From CAYWHE01 sp964458125 (GTDB taxonomy: Bacteria > Bacteroidota > Bacteroidia > AKYH767-A > OLB10), in assembly GCA_964458125.1 (NCBI GenBank), contig CAYWHE010000011.1, positions 1-34,847 on the forward strand: a DNA stretch of 34,847 bases, in the 5' to 3' direction. Positions 9,096 through 16,847 of this stretch are shown here, piece by piece. Each line of letters starts with the position of its first letter. The stretch's first letter is position 1. The notes beneath the pieces are model-generated. The model had not been told where the DNA came from, searched no databases, and saw nothing but the letters and a program-made list of their open reading frames with translations. A program made the translations under genes and the position numbers.

Positions 9096-9293
9096 AAAAA
9101 TGTTTTACGAAATCACCACGGAGGGGTTACAAACCGGCCGAATTACACCGCTGCCTGCAGGGGAGCATTCACCCCAGGGGCAGGAACTCCGCTGCTGCTG
9201 TCTTGGAAGAATTCACGCCAGAGTATTCGGCCGGGTAATCAGAACAACAGCCGCCGATCGAGGATGGCTGCCGGCCGGATTATTGATCATGTG

Positions 9294-9773
9294 TTAATTG
9301 CAGGTGGCCCGGACAGAGACCTTCCTGGGGTTAAGCCCGCCCTGGGTGCAATTAAAATCACAGAAAGTATAAATTTTTGAACCGCCGCTGTCGGTGACCT
9401 TCACCTTTCCGGAGGAGGGCTGCCAGGAATCGGCAATCTTATAATATTCTACGTATACGGTTCCGGCGGCTACCAGGTTGATGTCGTTCACTGCCGTGTA
9501 TTCGCCGGCTGCAGGTGCGGCAGCACCGCTGAAAACCATCACGGCACCTTCGGGGCTTGTACTGCCGGTATCAATGAGGTGCTCGCTGTAATAATTCGTT
9601 CCAAACACCTTGCAGTCCGATTTGATGATGTTTCCTGATGTGCCGTCCACAACCAGGACATTCGTTGAAAAATTGCAGGGGGTGCTGTTGCTGCTGTCAT
9701 CATCGTCTTTCTTTTTACAGGAAAAAACGAGTATCAGCGAGATCGCAGCCAGCAGGAAGGTGTTTTTTTTCAT
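9294..9773 (-). CDS. Surface lipoprotein, unknown function
   Basis: A 159-residue product with signal peptide and lipid cysteine at 19 (LVFSC). KKKDDDDSS follows directly; an acidic stretch right after the lipid cysteine is the known Bacteroidota signal that moves lipoprotein to the cell surface. The remainder is a small beta-rich domain with five further cysteines, possibly forming disulfides. I do not recognise the family. It has its own promoter and sits between the metal-efflux locus and a sensor kinase gene, both on the same strand, with no sign of functional coupling. Confidence 0.8.
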   Translation of the reverse strand: MKKNTFLLAAISLILVFSCKKKDDDDSSNSTPCNFSTNVLVVDGTSGNIIKSDCKVFGTNYYSEHLIDTGSTSPEGAVMVFSGAAAPAAGEYTAVNDINLVAAGTVYVEYYKIADSWQPSSGKVKVTDSGGSKIYTFCDFNCTQGGLNPRKVSVRATCN

Positions 9774-9808
9774 GGGATTTTTGGTTTAATTATTTGGGAT
9801 GGGTTTTG

Positions 9809-9816
9809 CAAAATTA
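9809..9816 (-). promoter_or_regulatory. -7 promoter box of the surface lipoprotein gene
   Basis: TAATTTTG on the minus strand fits TAnnTTTG exactly and lies 36 bases before the ATG at 9773. A TTG lies 24 bases upstream, slightly too far for a standard -33 element. Confidence 0.45.
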
Positions 9817-9837
9817 TTCGATTTATCCGGGAGAAAA

Positions 9838-10998
9838 TTACAATTGTTTTCGCAATACAATGCGAAAAGTTGTGCCTTTATTCAGTTCGGAATTCCGCAC
9901 AAAAATTTGGCCGTTGTGGTATTCTTCAATGATGCGCTTGGAAAGCGAAAGCCCCAGTCCCCAGCCCCTGGTTTTAGAGGTATAACCTGGTTTGAAAACG
10001 GTTTTGTATTTGGATTTCGGAATCCCTTTTCCGGTATCCGTAATATCGATATACAGGAACTGCTGCTGGTCGGTAACGGAAATGCTGATTTGTCCTGAGC
10101 CTTCCATGGCATCGATGGCGTTTTTGAAGAGGTTTTCCAGGACCCATTCAAACAAAGGCACGTTGATGGGAGCATAACAGGCATGATTGGGCGAGGCGTC
10201 AATGGAAATGGAAACCCTTGAGGAAGAGCGGGTGCGGATATACTGAATGGCGTTTTCCAGCACTTCGATGAGGTTTTCCTTTTTCAAAGCAGGCGCGGAG
10301 CCGATCTTTGAAAAACGCTCGGTGATGGTGTTCAATCGGCTGATATCCTTTTCAATTTCAGGAAGATGCTCGGTATTTTTCTGCTGGGTCTTCAGGTATT
10401 CCACCCAGGCCATCAGGGAGGACAGGGGGGTGCCCAGCTGGTGGGCCGTTTCCTTGGCCATGCCAACCCAGACCTGGTTTTGTTCGGCTTTGCGGGAAGT
10501 GCTGAAGGCAAGGTAGGAAACAAAAACAAACAAAGCGATCACCGCCAGCTGGAAAAAAGGATAATAACGCAACTGCGTCAAAAGTCTGGAGTCCTTATAG
10601 TAAACGAAGTTTTTTTCATCATTTTTACCGAACTTGATCAGGATAGGCTCATGTTGTTTGCGCATGGCCTCAATCTCAGCTTTCAGGTAGGCCGGATTCA
10701 GCGATTTCACCGAATCCAGGTTACGGAAGGAATTCACCTGACCGCTTTCGTCCGTCAGGATCATGGGAATGGTGGAGTTGCTGCGGATCACCTCCAGGGC
10801 AAAACTGATGTCTCCGGCTTCAATGGAAATCTCGGAAAGCTGCCGGATCCCTTCAGCCCATAGTTCCACGTTTTTCTTTTCCTGCTCAGACAGTTTCCGG
10901 ACCAGGTTGTTGGTATACCAGAGAGACGATACCCCGATGAAAAGGGCAGCCGCCAGTAAAAGCAATTTCCAACGTTGTTTTCTTGTATAAATATTCAC
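9838..10998 (-). CDS. Orphan membrane sensor histidine kinase
   Basis: A 386-residue kinase from the GTG at 10998. The frame is open further up to a TTG at 11049, but that TTG forms part of the predicted promoter, so GTG is preferred. Two TM helices (about 11-26 and 149-165) enclose a ~120-residue extracytoplasmic sensor domain. There is no HAMP domain. The H-box is MAKETAHQLGTPLSSL with the phospho-acceptor His near 186. The N-box (ENLFKNAIDAMEG), G1 (DTGKGIP) and G2 (GWGLGLSLSK) complete an intact ATPase domain. No response regulator gene is adjacent, so its partner must be elsewhere. The signal is unknown. Confidence 0.93.
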   Translation of the reverse strand: MNIYTRKQRWKLLLLAAALFIGVSSLWYTNNLVRKLSEQEKKNVELWAEGIRQLSEISIEAGDISFALEVIRSNSTIPMILTDESGQVNSFRNLDSVKSLNPAYLKAEIEAMRKQHEPILIKFGKNDEKNFVYYKDSRLLTQLRYYPFFQLAVIALFVFVSYLAFSTSRKAEQNQVWVGMAKETAHQLGTPLSSLMAWVEYLKTQQKNTEHLPEIEKDISRLNTITERFSKIGSAPALKKENLIEVLENAIQYIRTRSSSRVSISIDASPNHACYAPINVPLFEWVLENLFKNAIDAMEGSGQISISVTDQQQFLYIDITDTGKGIPKSKYKTVFKPGYTSKTRGWGLGLSLSKRIIEEYHNGQIFVRNSELNKGTTFRIVLRKQL

Positions 10999-11022
10999 TG
11001 CCCGGCCCTGTAATTCGTATTG

Positions 11023-11049
11023 CAATATTAAGTTAAAACTGTGAACCAA
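11023..11049 (-). promoter_or_regulatory. Promoter of the orphan kinase gene
   Basis: TTG (11049-11047), 16 bases, then TAATATTG (11030-11023) on the minus strand: one mismatch to TAnnTTTG and a spacer slightly short of 19. It would place the transcript start between the alternative TTG codon and the GTG at 10998, which supports the GTG start. Confidence 0.4.
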
Positions 11050-11053
11050 TCAT

Positions 11054-11085
11054 CCGGCCCCGGGTTTTTATGGATCCGGGTCCGG
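11054..11085 (-). terminator. GC-rich hairpin after the AsmA-like gene
   Basis: The arms CCGGCCCCGGG (11054-11064) and CCGGGTCCGG (11076-11085) pair over about nine bases with one mismatch around an 11-base loop. It lies between the stop of the AsmA-like gene and the kinase promoter. No T run follows on the minus strand, so a terminator role is a guess. Confidence 0.3.
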
Positions 11086-11116
11086 AAAACATTGTAAATC
11101 ACAGAAAAAGCCCCCG

Positions 11117-13618
11117 TTATTTTTCTTCCTCCTCATAGTCAATCTGAATGTCCTCCTGCTGTAAAGGCTCCAGTTCTTTTTTAACGGCGGCCGAATCCTT
11201 TTTGAACCAGCCGAATTCCTTGTTCAGTACATTTTTCAGGTTTTGTTTTTCATCCCGGATATCCTTTTCAATTTTTTCCTCCACCGATTTGCTGTCATAG
11301 GTGAATTTCGGGTTTTTCATGGGTCCCGACATGCGCAAAAACAGCCTGGTACGACCCAGCCCGTCATCTTCAATGGTGCCGAATTCGGTATTTTGTTCTT
11401 TCACCTTTTTTCCCAATACATGGGAAAGCAGCAGGTTGATTTTATAATCCACCATATTATCAAAGGTATGCGTGCCACTGGCTGTCAGGTCAAGGGCGCT
11501 GGATTTGATTTCCATGGAGGAAAAATAAATCGTCCTGTTCCGGATTTCCACCACATCATGCAAGGTGGAAAAACGGATGTTTCTCAAATCAACACCCTTT
11601 AAATACCGGGTCAGCGCCATGGTCGGCTCAAAGTTGATGAGTTCCCCGTTGTCAATGGTAATATCGGCCCTGGCATACATTTTTTCGGTGTTGCAAACCA
11701 TATCGGCCGACCAGGTGGAAGCAAACTGCACGTCGGCGGTGGCTTTGCCTCTTAAGTTCTGATCCCGGATTACTTCCTGGCCGAAATTACCCATTTCGGA
11801 GAAAAGCCTGTTGATGTCAATCCCCATGACACGGGCCTCCACCGACATCAGGAGGCTGTCGCTGCGGGAGGTTCTGACCGAACTCTTCAAAATGGCAGAT
11901 CCCCCCATGCTGTTGAAGGCCAGTTGTCCGGTGGACAATTCCTGGTTGGCATAGGACAGCACCCCTTGTAGTTGTTGCGCTTCAAACTGCTGGTACCGGA
12001 AACGATCCACCTGAATGCGAAGACGGATATCCGACAGTTCAGGCCATGAAGAGGTTCCCTTACCGGCGGCTCCTGCATCAGCCTTTCCTTTTCCAAGAAA
12101 AGTATCCAGGTTGATGGCCGGGGAAGCGAGGGAGGCGTCCACCTTAAACTTTTCCCCGGGCAGCAGCAGGTAGGACCAGAGATTGCTTAAAGTACCGTCT
12201 ATCCGGAAATCGCTTTCTCCTATGTTGCCGCTCAACGACTCCAGCTGAACGTCATTTCCATGCAGGGAAAATCGTCCTTCCACATGCCTGGCGGCCATCT
12301 GCCCGTTGCGTAGAAAGAAGGAGACTTCGTCCAGTTGCATGGAACCCGAAGCCTTATAGGTGCGCAACTCACCTATTTTTCCCGCAAAGGCCATGTTGGC
12401 CGTCACCATTCCCTCCGGGTTTTCCAGTTGTTTCATGGGAACAAAACGGGCCAGGGTTTTCAGGTCCAGCTGCCCGTTCAGGTGAAATGTTAAATAGGGG
12501 TGTTTAAAATCCGACAGTTCAAGATCTCCCGACAGGGGATTCCCGTTCAGACGGGCAGTCAGTTGCCGAATGGCCAGGTAAGACCCGTTTTTAGCCTCCT
12601 TCTTCTTATTGGTATAAAAACCGTTGAAGGAAACCTGCTTCAGCGCCTCTCCACCTTCCCTGGGTGTGATGTTCACGCGGGAGGCCTGGAAACGAAAATC
12701 AACCAGGGGAGATTTTTTTTCGTTGAGCAGTCCTTGTACCTTCATTTCAAAGACCACCTTTCCGGAATAGTGGTACGTATTTATTTTGGCCGCTATGGCC
12801 TTGGGCAGCAGTGCCACAATGGCTTTCGGGTCGGAGCCAGCGGAAGTCAACAGCAGGTTGGTTTCCAGGCCTCCACCAACGGAGCGGAGGGTGCCGGAAG
12901 TTTTCAGGGGAAGCCCTTCCAGGTCCAGCTCCGAAGAAATAATGGAATAAAGTCCCGAATCCATATCTGTTTTCATGACCAGATGCAGGCTGGCGCTCCG
13001 GTCGCGGAGAAAATCAACCCCGTCGGCGCGAAAGGAGGCCTGCTCCAGCGAAACGTCAGCTTCCAGGTCGAATAATTGTTGAGAAAAAGCCCCTTTAAAT
13101 TCACCGGAAGGGATATGCGTCCGGAAAAATTGTTTTTTAAAATCATTATGAAAAACCATCCGAACCTCAGAAAATATCACCTTTTGAAGATCAAAACCTG
13201 CAGAACCTTTTGCCTCGGTGCCGGTTTTCCAGATTACATAGGTGGGCTCCCCTTTTGCATTAAAACCGGGGTTCAGCAGGGCCTCCTCTATATCCAGACG
13301 TTTGACGGAATACGTTTTGGAAAACAATTGCCAGAGGCTCATCCGAAGGGAAATCTTATGAGCAAACAGAAGCGTGTCGGGCGTTTCGGTGTTTTTTTCC
13401 CGGATCAGCACATCCTTAAATTCCAGAGCAGCATCCGGGAAGTGACCAAACAGGGAAAAGGAAATATCTTTGACAGCAACCGGAACCGTCAGCCGGCGGT
13501 TGATCATGGTCAACAGGTAAGTCCTGACCTCGCTGGCAAAAAAACTGCTCAGCGCCAGCCCCCCGGCAACAAGGAGGGCGAGGAACAGGAATAAAATCCA
13601 GATGGCTTTTCGGGACAT
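11117..13618 (-). CDS. AsmA-like envelope protein
   Basis: An 833-residue product from the ATG at 13618 (MSRKAIWILFLF); the open frame extends 28 codons further but that part is not signal-like. One N-terminal TM helix (about 5-25) is followed by the AsmA N-terminal block (INRRLTVPVAVKDISFSLFG, then ALEFKDVLI) and a very long series of beta strands typical of the AsmA/TamB repeating-groove fold. The C-terminus is charged and helical, ending in a Glu-rich tail (DYEEEEK). AsmA-family proteins are inner-membrane-anchored periplasmic proteins implicated in lipid transport to, and homeostasis of, the outer membrane. It stands alone, with the SOD gene upstream on the same strand but separated by a strong terminator. 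Confidence 0.85.
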   Translation of the reverse strand: MSRKAIWILFLFLALLVAGGLALSSFFASEVRTYLLTMINRRLTVPVAVKDISFSLFGHFPDAALEFKDVLIREKNTETPDTLLFAHKISLRMSLWQLFSKTYSVKRLDIEEALLNPGFNAKGEPTYVIWKTGTEAKGSAGFDLQKVIFSEVRMVFHNDFKKQFFRTHIPSGEFKGAFSQQLFDLEADVSLEQASFRADGVDFLRDRSASLHLVMKTDMDSGLYSIISSELDLEGLPLKTSGTLRSVGGGLETNLLLTSAGSDPKAIVALLPKAIAAKINTYHYSGKVVFEMKVQGLLNEKKSPLVDFRFQASRVNITPREGGEALKQVSFNGFYTNKKKEAKNGSYLAIRQLTARLNGNPLSGDLELSDFKHPYLTFHLNGQLDLKTLARFVPMKQLENPEGMVTANMAFAGKIGELRTYKASGSMQLDEVSFFLRNGQMAARHVEGRFSLHGNDVQLESLSGNIGESDFRIDGTLSNLWSYLLLPGEKFKVDASLASPAINLDTFLGKGKADAGAAGKGTSSWPELSDIRLRIQVDRFRYQQFEAQQLQGVLSYANQELSTGQLAFNSMGGSAILKSSVRTSRSDSLLMSVEARVMGIDINRLFSEMGNFGQEVIRDQNLRGKATADVQFASTWSADMVCNTEKMYARADITIDNGELINFEPTMALTRYLKGVDLRNIRFSTLHDVVEIRNRTIYFSSMEIKSSALDLTASGTHTFDNMVDYKINLLLSHVLGKKVKEQNTEFGTIEDDGLGRTRLFLRMSGPMKNPKFTYDSKSVEEKIEKDIRDEKQNLKNVLNKEFGWFKKDSAAVKKELEPLQQEDIQIDYEEEEK

Positions 13619-13700
13619 AGGTGGACCGCTGACAATACCGCTGTTTGGGCACGGCAAAAATAACGCAAATCGTACGGTTATATGGTGGCCGGCGGGAAAC

Positions 13701-13727
13701 AAAAACGTCCCGCCATTGGCGGGACGT
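13701..13727 (-). terminator. Rho-independent terminator of the SOD gene
   Basis: On the minus strand a perfect 10-base stem ACGTCCCGCC / GGCGGGACGT with a 3-base loop (AAT) is followed at once by TTTT (13704-13701). It begins 20 bases after the SOD stop codon. It is the clearest intrinsic terminator in the window and separates SOD from the AsmA-like gene. Confidence 0.85.
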
Positions 13728-13747
13728 CAATCATTTCAGGTTGAACA

Positions 13748-14347
13748 TCAGGCAAACCGCTTCGCCACTTCAGTCCAGTTGATGACATTGAAGAATGCCG
13801 CTATATAATCGGGCCTGCGGTTCTGGTAATGCAGGTAATAGGCATGTTCCCAAACGTCCATGCCCAGGATGGGCGTGCCTTTTACCTCCGCAATGTCCAT
13901 CAGGGGATTGTCCTGGTTGGGGGTGGAACAAACCTCGAGTTTGCCCGCAGCATTTTTAACCAGCCAGGCCCAGCCGGATCCAAAGCGGGTGGCACCTGCC
14001 GTGGAAAATTTATTTTTGAAGTCATCAAAATTACCAAAGGCTGCATTGATGGCGTCGGCCAGTGCGCCTGTTGGTGTGCCACCGGCTCCCGGGCCCATGA
14101 TGTTCCAGAACAGGGTGTGATTGTAATGGCCGCCACCGTTGTTGCGAACAGCCATGGGGTATTTCGAAATGTTTTTACAGATTTCTTCAATGCTCAGCTT
14201 TTCAGTATCGGTGCCGGTAATGGCGGCATTGAGGTTGTTTACGTAAGCCTGGTGATGTTTGCCGTGATGGATTTCCATGGTACGTGCATCGATATGAGGT
14301 TCCAGGGCATCAAATTTATAGGGGAGAGGTGCAAGCGTAAAAGCCAT
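13748..14347 (-). CDS. sodA: Superoxide dismutase, Mn/Fe family (Mn-type signature)
   Basis: Converts superoxide to H2O2 and O2. The 199-residue enzyme starts at the ATG at 14347 (MAFTLAPLPY); the open frame extends 50 codons upstream but lacks homologous character. The metal ligands are visible: His27 (EIHHGKHH), His77 (GGGHYNHTLFW), Asp164 and His168 (GMDVWEHAYY). Gln145 in NQDNPL is the position-146-type glutamine that marks Mn enzymes rather than Fe enzymes. No signal peptide is present, so it is cytoplasmic. It has its own promoter and terminator. It is divergent from the nitrosative-stress cluster, which makes sense as a paired oxidative/nitrosative defence locus. Confidence 0.96.
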   Translation of the reverse strand: MAFTLAPLPYKFDALEPHIDARTMEIHHGKHHQAYVNNLNAAITGTDTEKLSIEEICKNISKYPMAVRNNGGGHYNHTLFWNIMGPGAGGTPTGALADAINAAFGNFDDFKNKFSTAGATRFGSGWAWLVKNAAGKLEVCSTPNQDNPLMDIAEVKGTPILGMDVWEHAYYLHYQNRRPDYIAAFFNVINWTEVAKRFA

Positions 14348-14382
14348 ATTGATTAGGATTAGGTAATTGAAATGAAACAAGG

Positions 14383-14390
14383 CAAAATTA
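14383..14390 (-). promoter_or_regulatory. -7 promoter box of sodA
   Basis: TAATTTTG on the minus strand is an exact TAnnTTTG match, 35 bases before the ATG at 14347. This supports 14347 as the start over longer versions, because the box lies inside the longer frame. No good TTG -33 element was seen. Confidence 0.5.
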
Positions 14391-14637
14391 AAAAAAGTTT
14401 TGGAAAGGACGGCCGAAGGAAAACATATTCTTTCAGGATGGACCGAAAAAGAAGAAAGCCCAGCAATCAGCGGGCAACCCGCGGTCTTGTCGCACATGAA
14501 AATTCAGCAGGAAAAAACAGGGTGGCCATTTCCATCGGATTCCTTCATACGGGCGGCGCATTCATTATTTTAACTCCGCATCCTTTCGGCTGAAAAGATA
14601 AAAACCCGAAATGATCAGGGATTGTCATGGACATGTA
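14391..14637. other. Divergent intergenic region between sodA and the ric cluster
   Basis: Nothing gene-like is seen here. It contains a small GC hairpin (GCGGG-CAA-CCCGC, 14470-14482) without a T run, and otherwise leads into the operator and promoter of the ric cluster. Confidence 0.4.
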
Positions 14638-14663
14638 AATAAAAGTAAAAAAATACTTTTATT
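14638..14663. promoter_or_regulatory. Inverted-repeat operator candidate upstream of ric
   Basis: AATAAAAGTA (14638-14647), six A, TACTTTTATT (14654-14663): a perfect 10-base inverted repeat. It overlaps the -33 region of the promoter that drives the hemerythrin/ric cluster. Rrf2-type regulators such as NsrR bind AT-rich dyads of this size, and an Rrf2 gene ends this cluster, so it is the obvious candidate ligand (inference). A half-site-like AAAAAAGTA recurs at 16288-16296, ahead of the lipoprotein gene. Confidence 0.55.
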
Positions 14664-14676
14664 GATCAAAAATGAA

Positions 14677-14684
14677 TACATTTG
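14677..14684 (+). promoter_or_regulatory. -7 promoter box of the ric cluster
   Basis: TACATTTG fits TAnnTTTG exactly, 25 bases before the ATG at 14710. The inverted repeat at 14638-14663 covers the place where a -33 element would lie. Confidence 0.55.
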
Positions 14685-14709
14685 TCCCGTCAAATTAAAA
14701 ACACGTCCA

Positions 14710-15663
14710 ATGGAAACCACGGTTGAAAACATCCTGAATGTAACCCTGCTGGAGCCTCGTCAGAAGCACCCTGCAATTTTTGCACGTTTTGCTGAAGTAC
14801 CCGCCGGTGAAAGCCTTATTATTCTGAACGACCATGATCCCAAGCCTTTGTATTACCAGATACTGGGTGAGCTGGGAAATGTATTTGCCTGGGAATACCT
14901 GGAACAGGGACCGGAATGGTGGAGGGTCAAAATCAGCCGGCGTGCTGCCGGTGAAGAGGAGGCAACACTCGGTCAGCTGGCCGCCGCTGATATCCGCAAG
15001 GCCGAAATCTTTAAAAAGTACGGACTTGACTTTTGCTGCGGCGGAAAGAAAACCGTGAAACAGGCCTGTTCCGAAAAGGGGCTCGATGTCACGAAGATCG
15101 AACAGGAATTACGGCAGGCCGGACAGGTAGTGACCTCACGGCCCTTGCCATACAACGACTGGAACCTGAATTTCCTGTCTGATTATATTGTCAACACCCA
15201 TCATGCCTATGTACGTAAATCCCTGCCTGACCTGGTGGGTTATGCCACCAAGGTAGCGGGCGTTCATGGTGAGCAGCACCCGGAATTGTACCGGATCAGG
15301 GACCTGGTGATGGAAGTAAACGCGGAGTTGACCTCGCATATGATGAAGGAAGAGCGGGTATTGTTTCCATATATAAAGGAATTGGCAACATCCATTTCAC
15401 ATCCGGGCAACAGGCAGGTTCCCGGTTTCGGCACCATAGAGAATCCCATTCACATGATGGAGACGGAGCATGAGCAGGTCGGCGCAAACCTGGAGGAAAT
15501 CCGTCAGCGGTCTTCCGGGTACACGTTACCCCCGGATGCATGCGCTTCCTACAGCCTGTTATATAAAATGCTTCCGGAATTTGAAGATGACCTCCACCTG
15601 CATATTCACCTGGAAAACAATATCCTGTTTCCCAAGGCCATCGAACTGGAAAAACAAAAATAA
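14710..15663 (+). CDS. ric: Iron-sulfur cluster repair di-iron protein (RIC/ScdA/YtfE) with N-terminal DUF2249
   Basis: Repairs Fe-S clusters damaged by NO and oxidants, probably by donating iron from its di-iron site. The 317-residue product starts at the ATG at 14710; the frame is open 33 codons further upstream, but the promoter box lies inside that stretch. Residues 1-78 are a DUF2249 domain (ILNDHDPKPLYYQILGE). Residues 88-140 are ScdA_N with the expected GLDFCCGG (Cys109-Cys110). Residues 155-312 are a hemerythrin domain with iron ligands among His164/165, His186, His210, Glu214, His254, His298/300 and Glu302 (NTHHAYV, SHMMKEERVLFP, ETEHEQ, HIHLENNILFP). An added DUF2249 is common in Bacteroidota RIC proteins. 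It heads the cluster that runs to 19705. Confidence 0.95.
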   Translation: METTVENILNVTLLEPRQKHPAIFARFAEVPAGESLIILNDHDPKPLYYQILGELGNVFAWEYLEQGPEWWRVKISRRAAGEEEATLGQLAAADIRKAEIFKKYGLDFCCGGKKTVKQACSEKGLDVTKIEQELRQAGQVVTSRPLPYNDWNLNFLSDYIVNTHHAYVRKSLPDLVGYATKVAGVHGEQHPELYRIRDLVMEVNAELTSHMMKEERVLFPYIKELATSISHPGNRQVPGFGTIENPIHMMETEHEQVGANLEEIRQRSSGYTLPPDACASYSLLYKMLPEFEDDLHLHIHLENNILFPKAIELEKQK

Positions 15664-15690
15664 TCCATCCCTCATGACAAAGGCATAATC

Positions 15691-16188
15691 ATGGAAACAG
15701 TTAACAATACAGGCACAGTCAGTCCCCTCAAACGGCATCCCGCGCTGGTTCATTTTTCAAAAGACCATCACTTCGGATTATTATTAGTCTGGAAAATAAG
15801 ACAGGGTATCAAAAAGAATATTGAAGGAGAGAGGATCGGCAACTACCTGCTTTTTTTCTTCAGCGAAGATCTGAAAGCGCACTTTCAGGAAGAAGAGAGC
15901 CATTTGTTTCCCCTATTGCCGGCCCAGGATAAACTGGTCAGACAGGCCCTGGAAGAACACCGCAAATTGTATGCATTGGCTGAAGAGATACAGAATCACT
16001 TGTCTGACACCAACCGGCAACAAAATTTTGCCGGTTTGCTGGAGGCTCATATCCGTTTTGAGGAACGTTCGCTATTTCCGCACATCGAAGAAAAACTAAC
16101 GGCAACCGGACTGGAAGAAATCATTAGAAAATCCGGAGTAGTTGCCTGTGATATTGACGACCGCTGGCAGGATCAGTTCTGGAAATAA
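15691..16188 (+). CDS. Hemerythrin-domain protein
   Basis: A 165-residue single-domain protein without signal peptide, so cytoplasmic. Ligand-bearing helices are visible: FSKDHHFGL (His26/27), LKAHFQEEESHLFP (His64, Glu68, His71), EEHRKL (His90) and EAHIRFEERSLFP (His120, Glu124), ending in PHIEEK. This is the four-helix di-iron hemerythrin pattern. It may store or sense O2, NO or iron. It lies 27 bases after ric on the same strand and is very likely co-transcribed. A second hemerythrin beside RIC suggests a sensor or an iron donor for it (inference). Confidence 0.88.
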   Translation: METVNNTGTVSPLKRHPALVHFSKDHHFGLLLVWKIRQGIKKNIEGERIGNYLLFFFSEDLKAHFQEEESHLFPLLPAQDKLVRQALEEHRKLYALAEEIQNHLSDTNRQQNFAGLLEAHIRFEERSLFPHIEEKLTATGLEEIIRKSGVVACDIDDRWQDQFWK

Positions 16189-16382
16189 TGAGGCGCTCTA
16201 AGAAAAGGTAAAAAGGAGTTTGACAATCAAGGGTATGAACACCGGGGCAACAGGGGTGCGGTGGTGCATAAATGTAAGCAGTTCATTAAAAAAGTATTTT
16301 GGGAGGTGGAATTTACCATAGCGATTTAAACCAAAACCTCCTCCGGCATCCTGAATCATATCAAAACCAACATCAACATACC

Positions 16383-16847
16383 ATGAAAAAAATTCTCATT
16401 TCAATTTTATCGGCGGGTTTGTTTGCCTCCTGTTCCTCCTCCGATCAGTCTCACAACCAAACGCCCGTGAAAACAGAAGAACAGGCCGCTCCTGCGGAAT
16501 TGGAACACGAACAGGGGCATGGATTGTCCCTGAACAACGGGGTGAAGTGGAAAGCCGATGCCAGCACCAACGCCAATGTCGGAGCTTTAAAAAACATCCT
16601 GTCCCTGGCGAAGCCAGCGGCAACGGAACATTTCCTGGCCACGGGTAAACTGCTGCAGGCCGGACTGGATAAAATGATCCGGGAATGCCGCATGCAGGGA
16701 GCCGATCATAACGCCCTTCACCAGTGGCTGGAGCCGCTGATGGGACAGGTACAGAAGTTACAGGAAGCGTCCTCGGTGGAAGAAGCACAAACGGTGTATC
16801 ATGAAATAGAAACACAGATCGGGCTGTACGATCACTATTTTGAATAA
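16383..16847 (+). CDS. Lipoprotein of the nitrosative-stress cluster, unknown function
   Basis: A 154-residue product from the ATG at 16383, which gives a proper lipoprotein signal (MKKILISILSAGLFASC, lipid Cys17); the frame is open 28 codons upstream without signal character. After the lipid anchor there is a His/Glu linker (ELEHEQGHG), then a helical domain beginning NNGVKWKADAST, with a C-terminal His (YDHYF). I cannot assign a family. Its stop overlaps the next start by one base (TAATG), so translation is coupled to the DUF1858/DUF2249 protein. A 194-base gap precedes it, with an imperfect -7 box (TATTTTGG, 16295-16302), so it may also have its own promoter. Confidence 0.8.
   Translation: MKKILISILSAGLFASCSSSDQSHNQTPVKTEEQAAPAELEHEQGHGLSLNNGVKWKADASTNANVGALKNILSLAKPAATEHFLATGKLLQAGLDKMIRECRMQGADHNALHQWLEPLMGQVQKLQEASSVEEAQTVYHEIETQIGLYDHYFE

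Noticed and set aside
12500..13594. Two long back-to-back plus-strand frames (191 and 172 codons) inside the AsmA-like gene
   Set aside because: They are antisense shadows of a well-supported coding sequence; their translations show no domain pattern.
14372..14593. 73-codon frame between sodA and ric
   Set aside because: Lys/Arg-rich chance frame covering the sodA promoter; no protein-like pattern.
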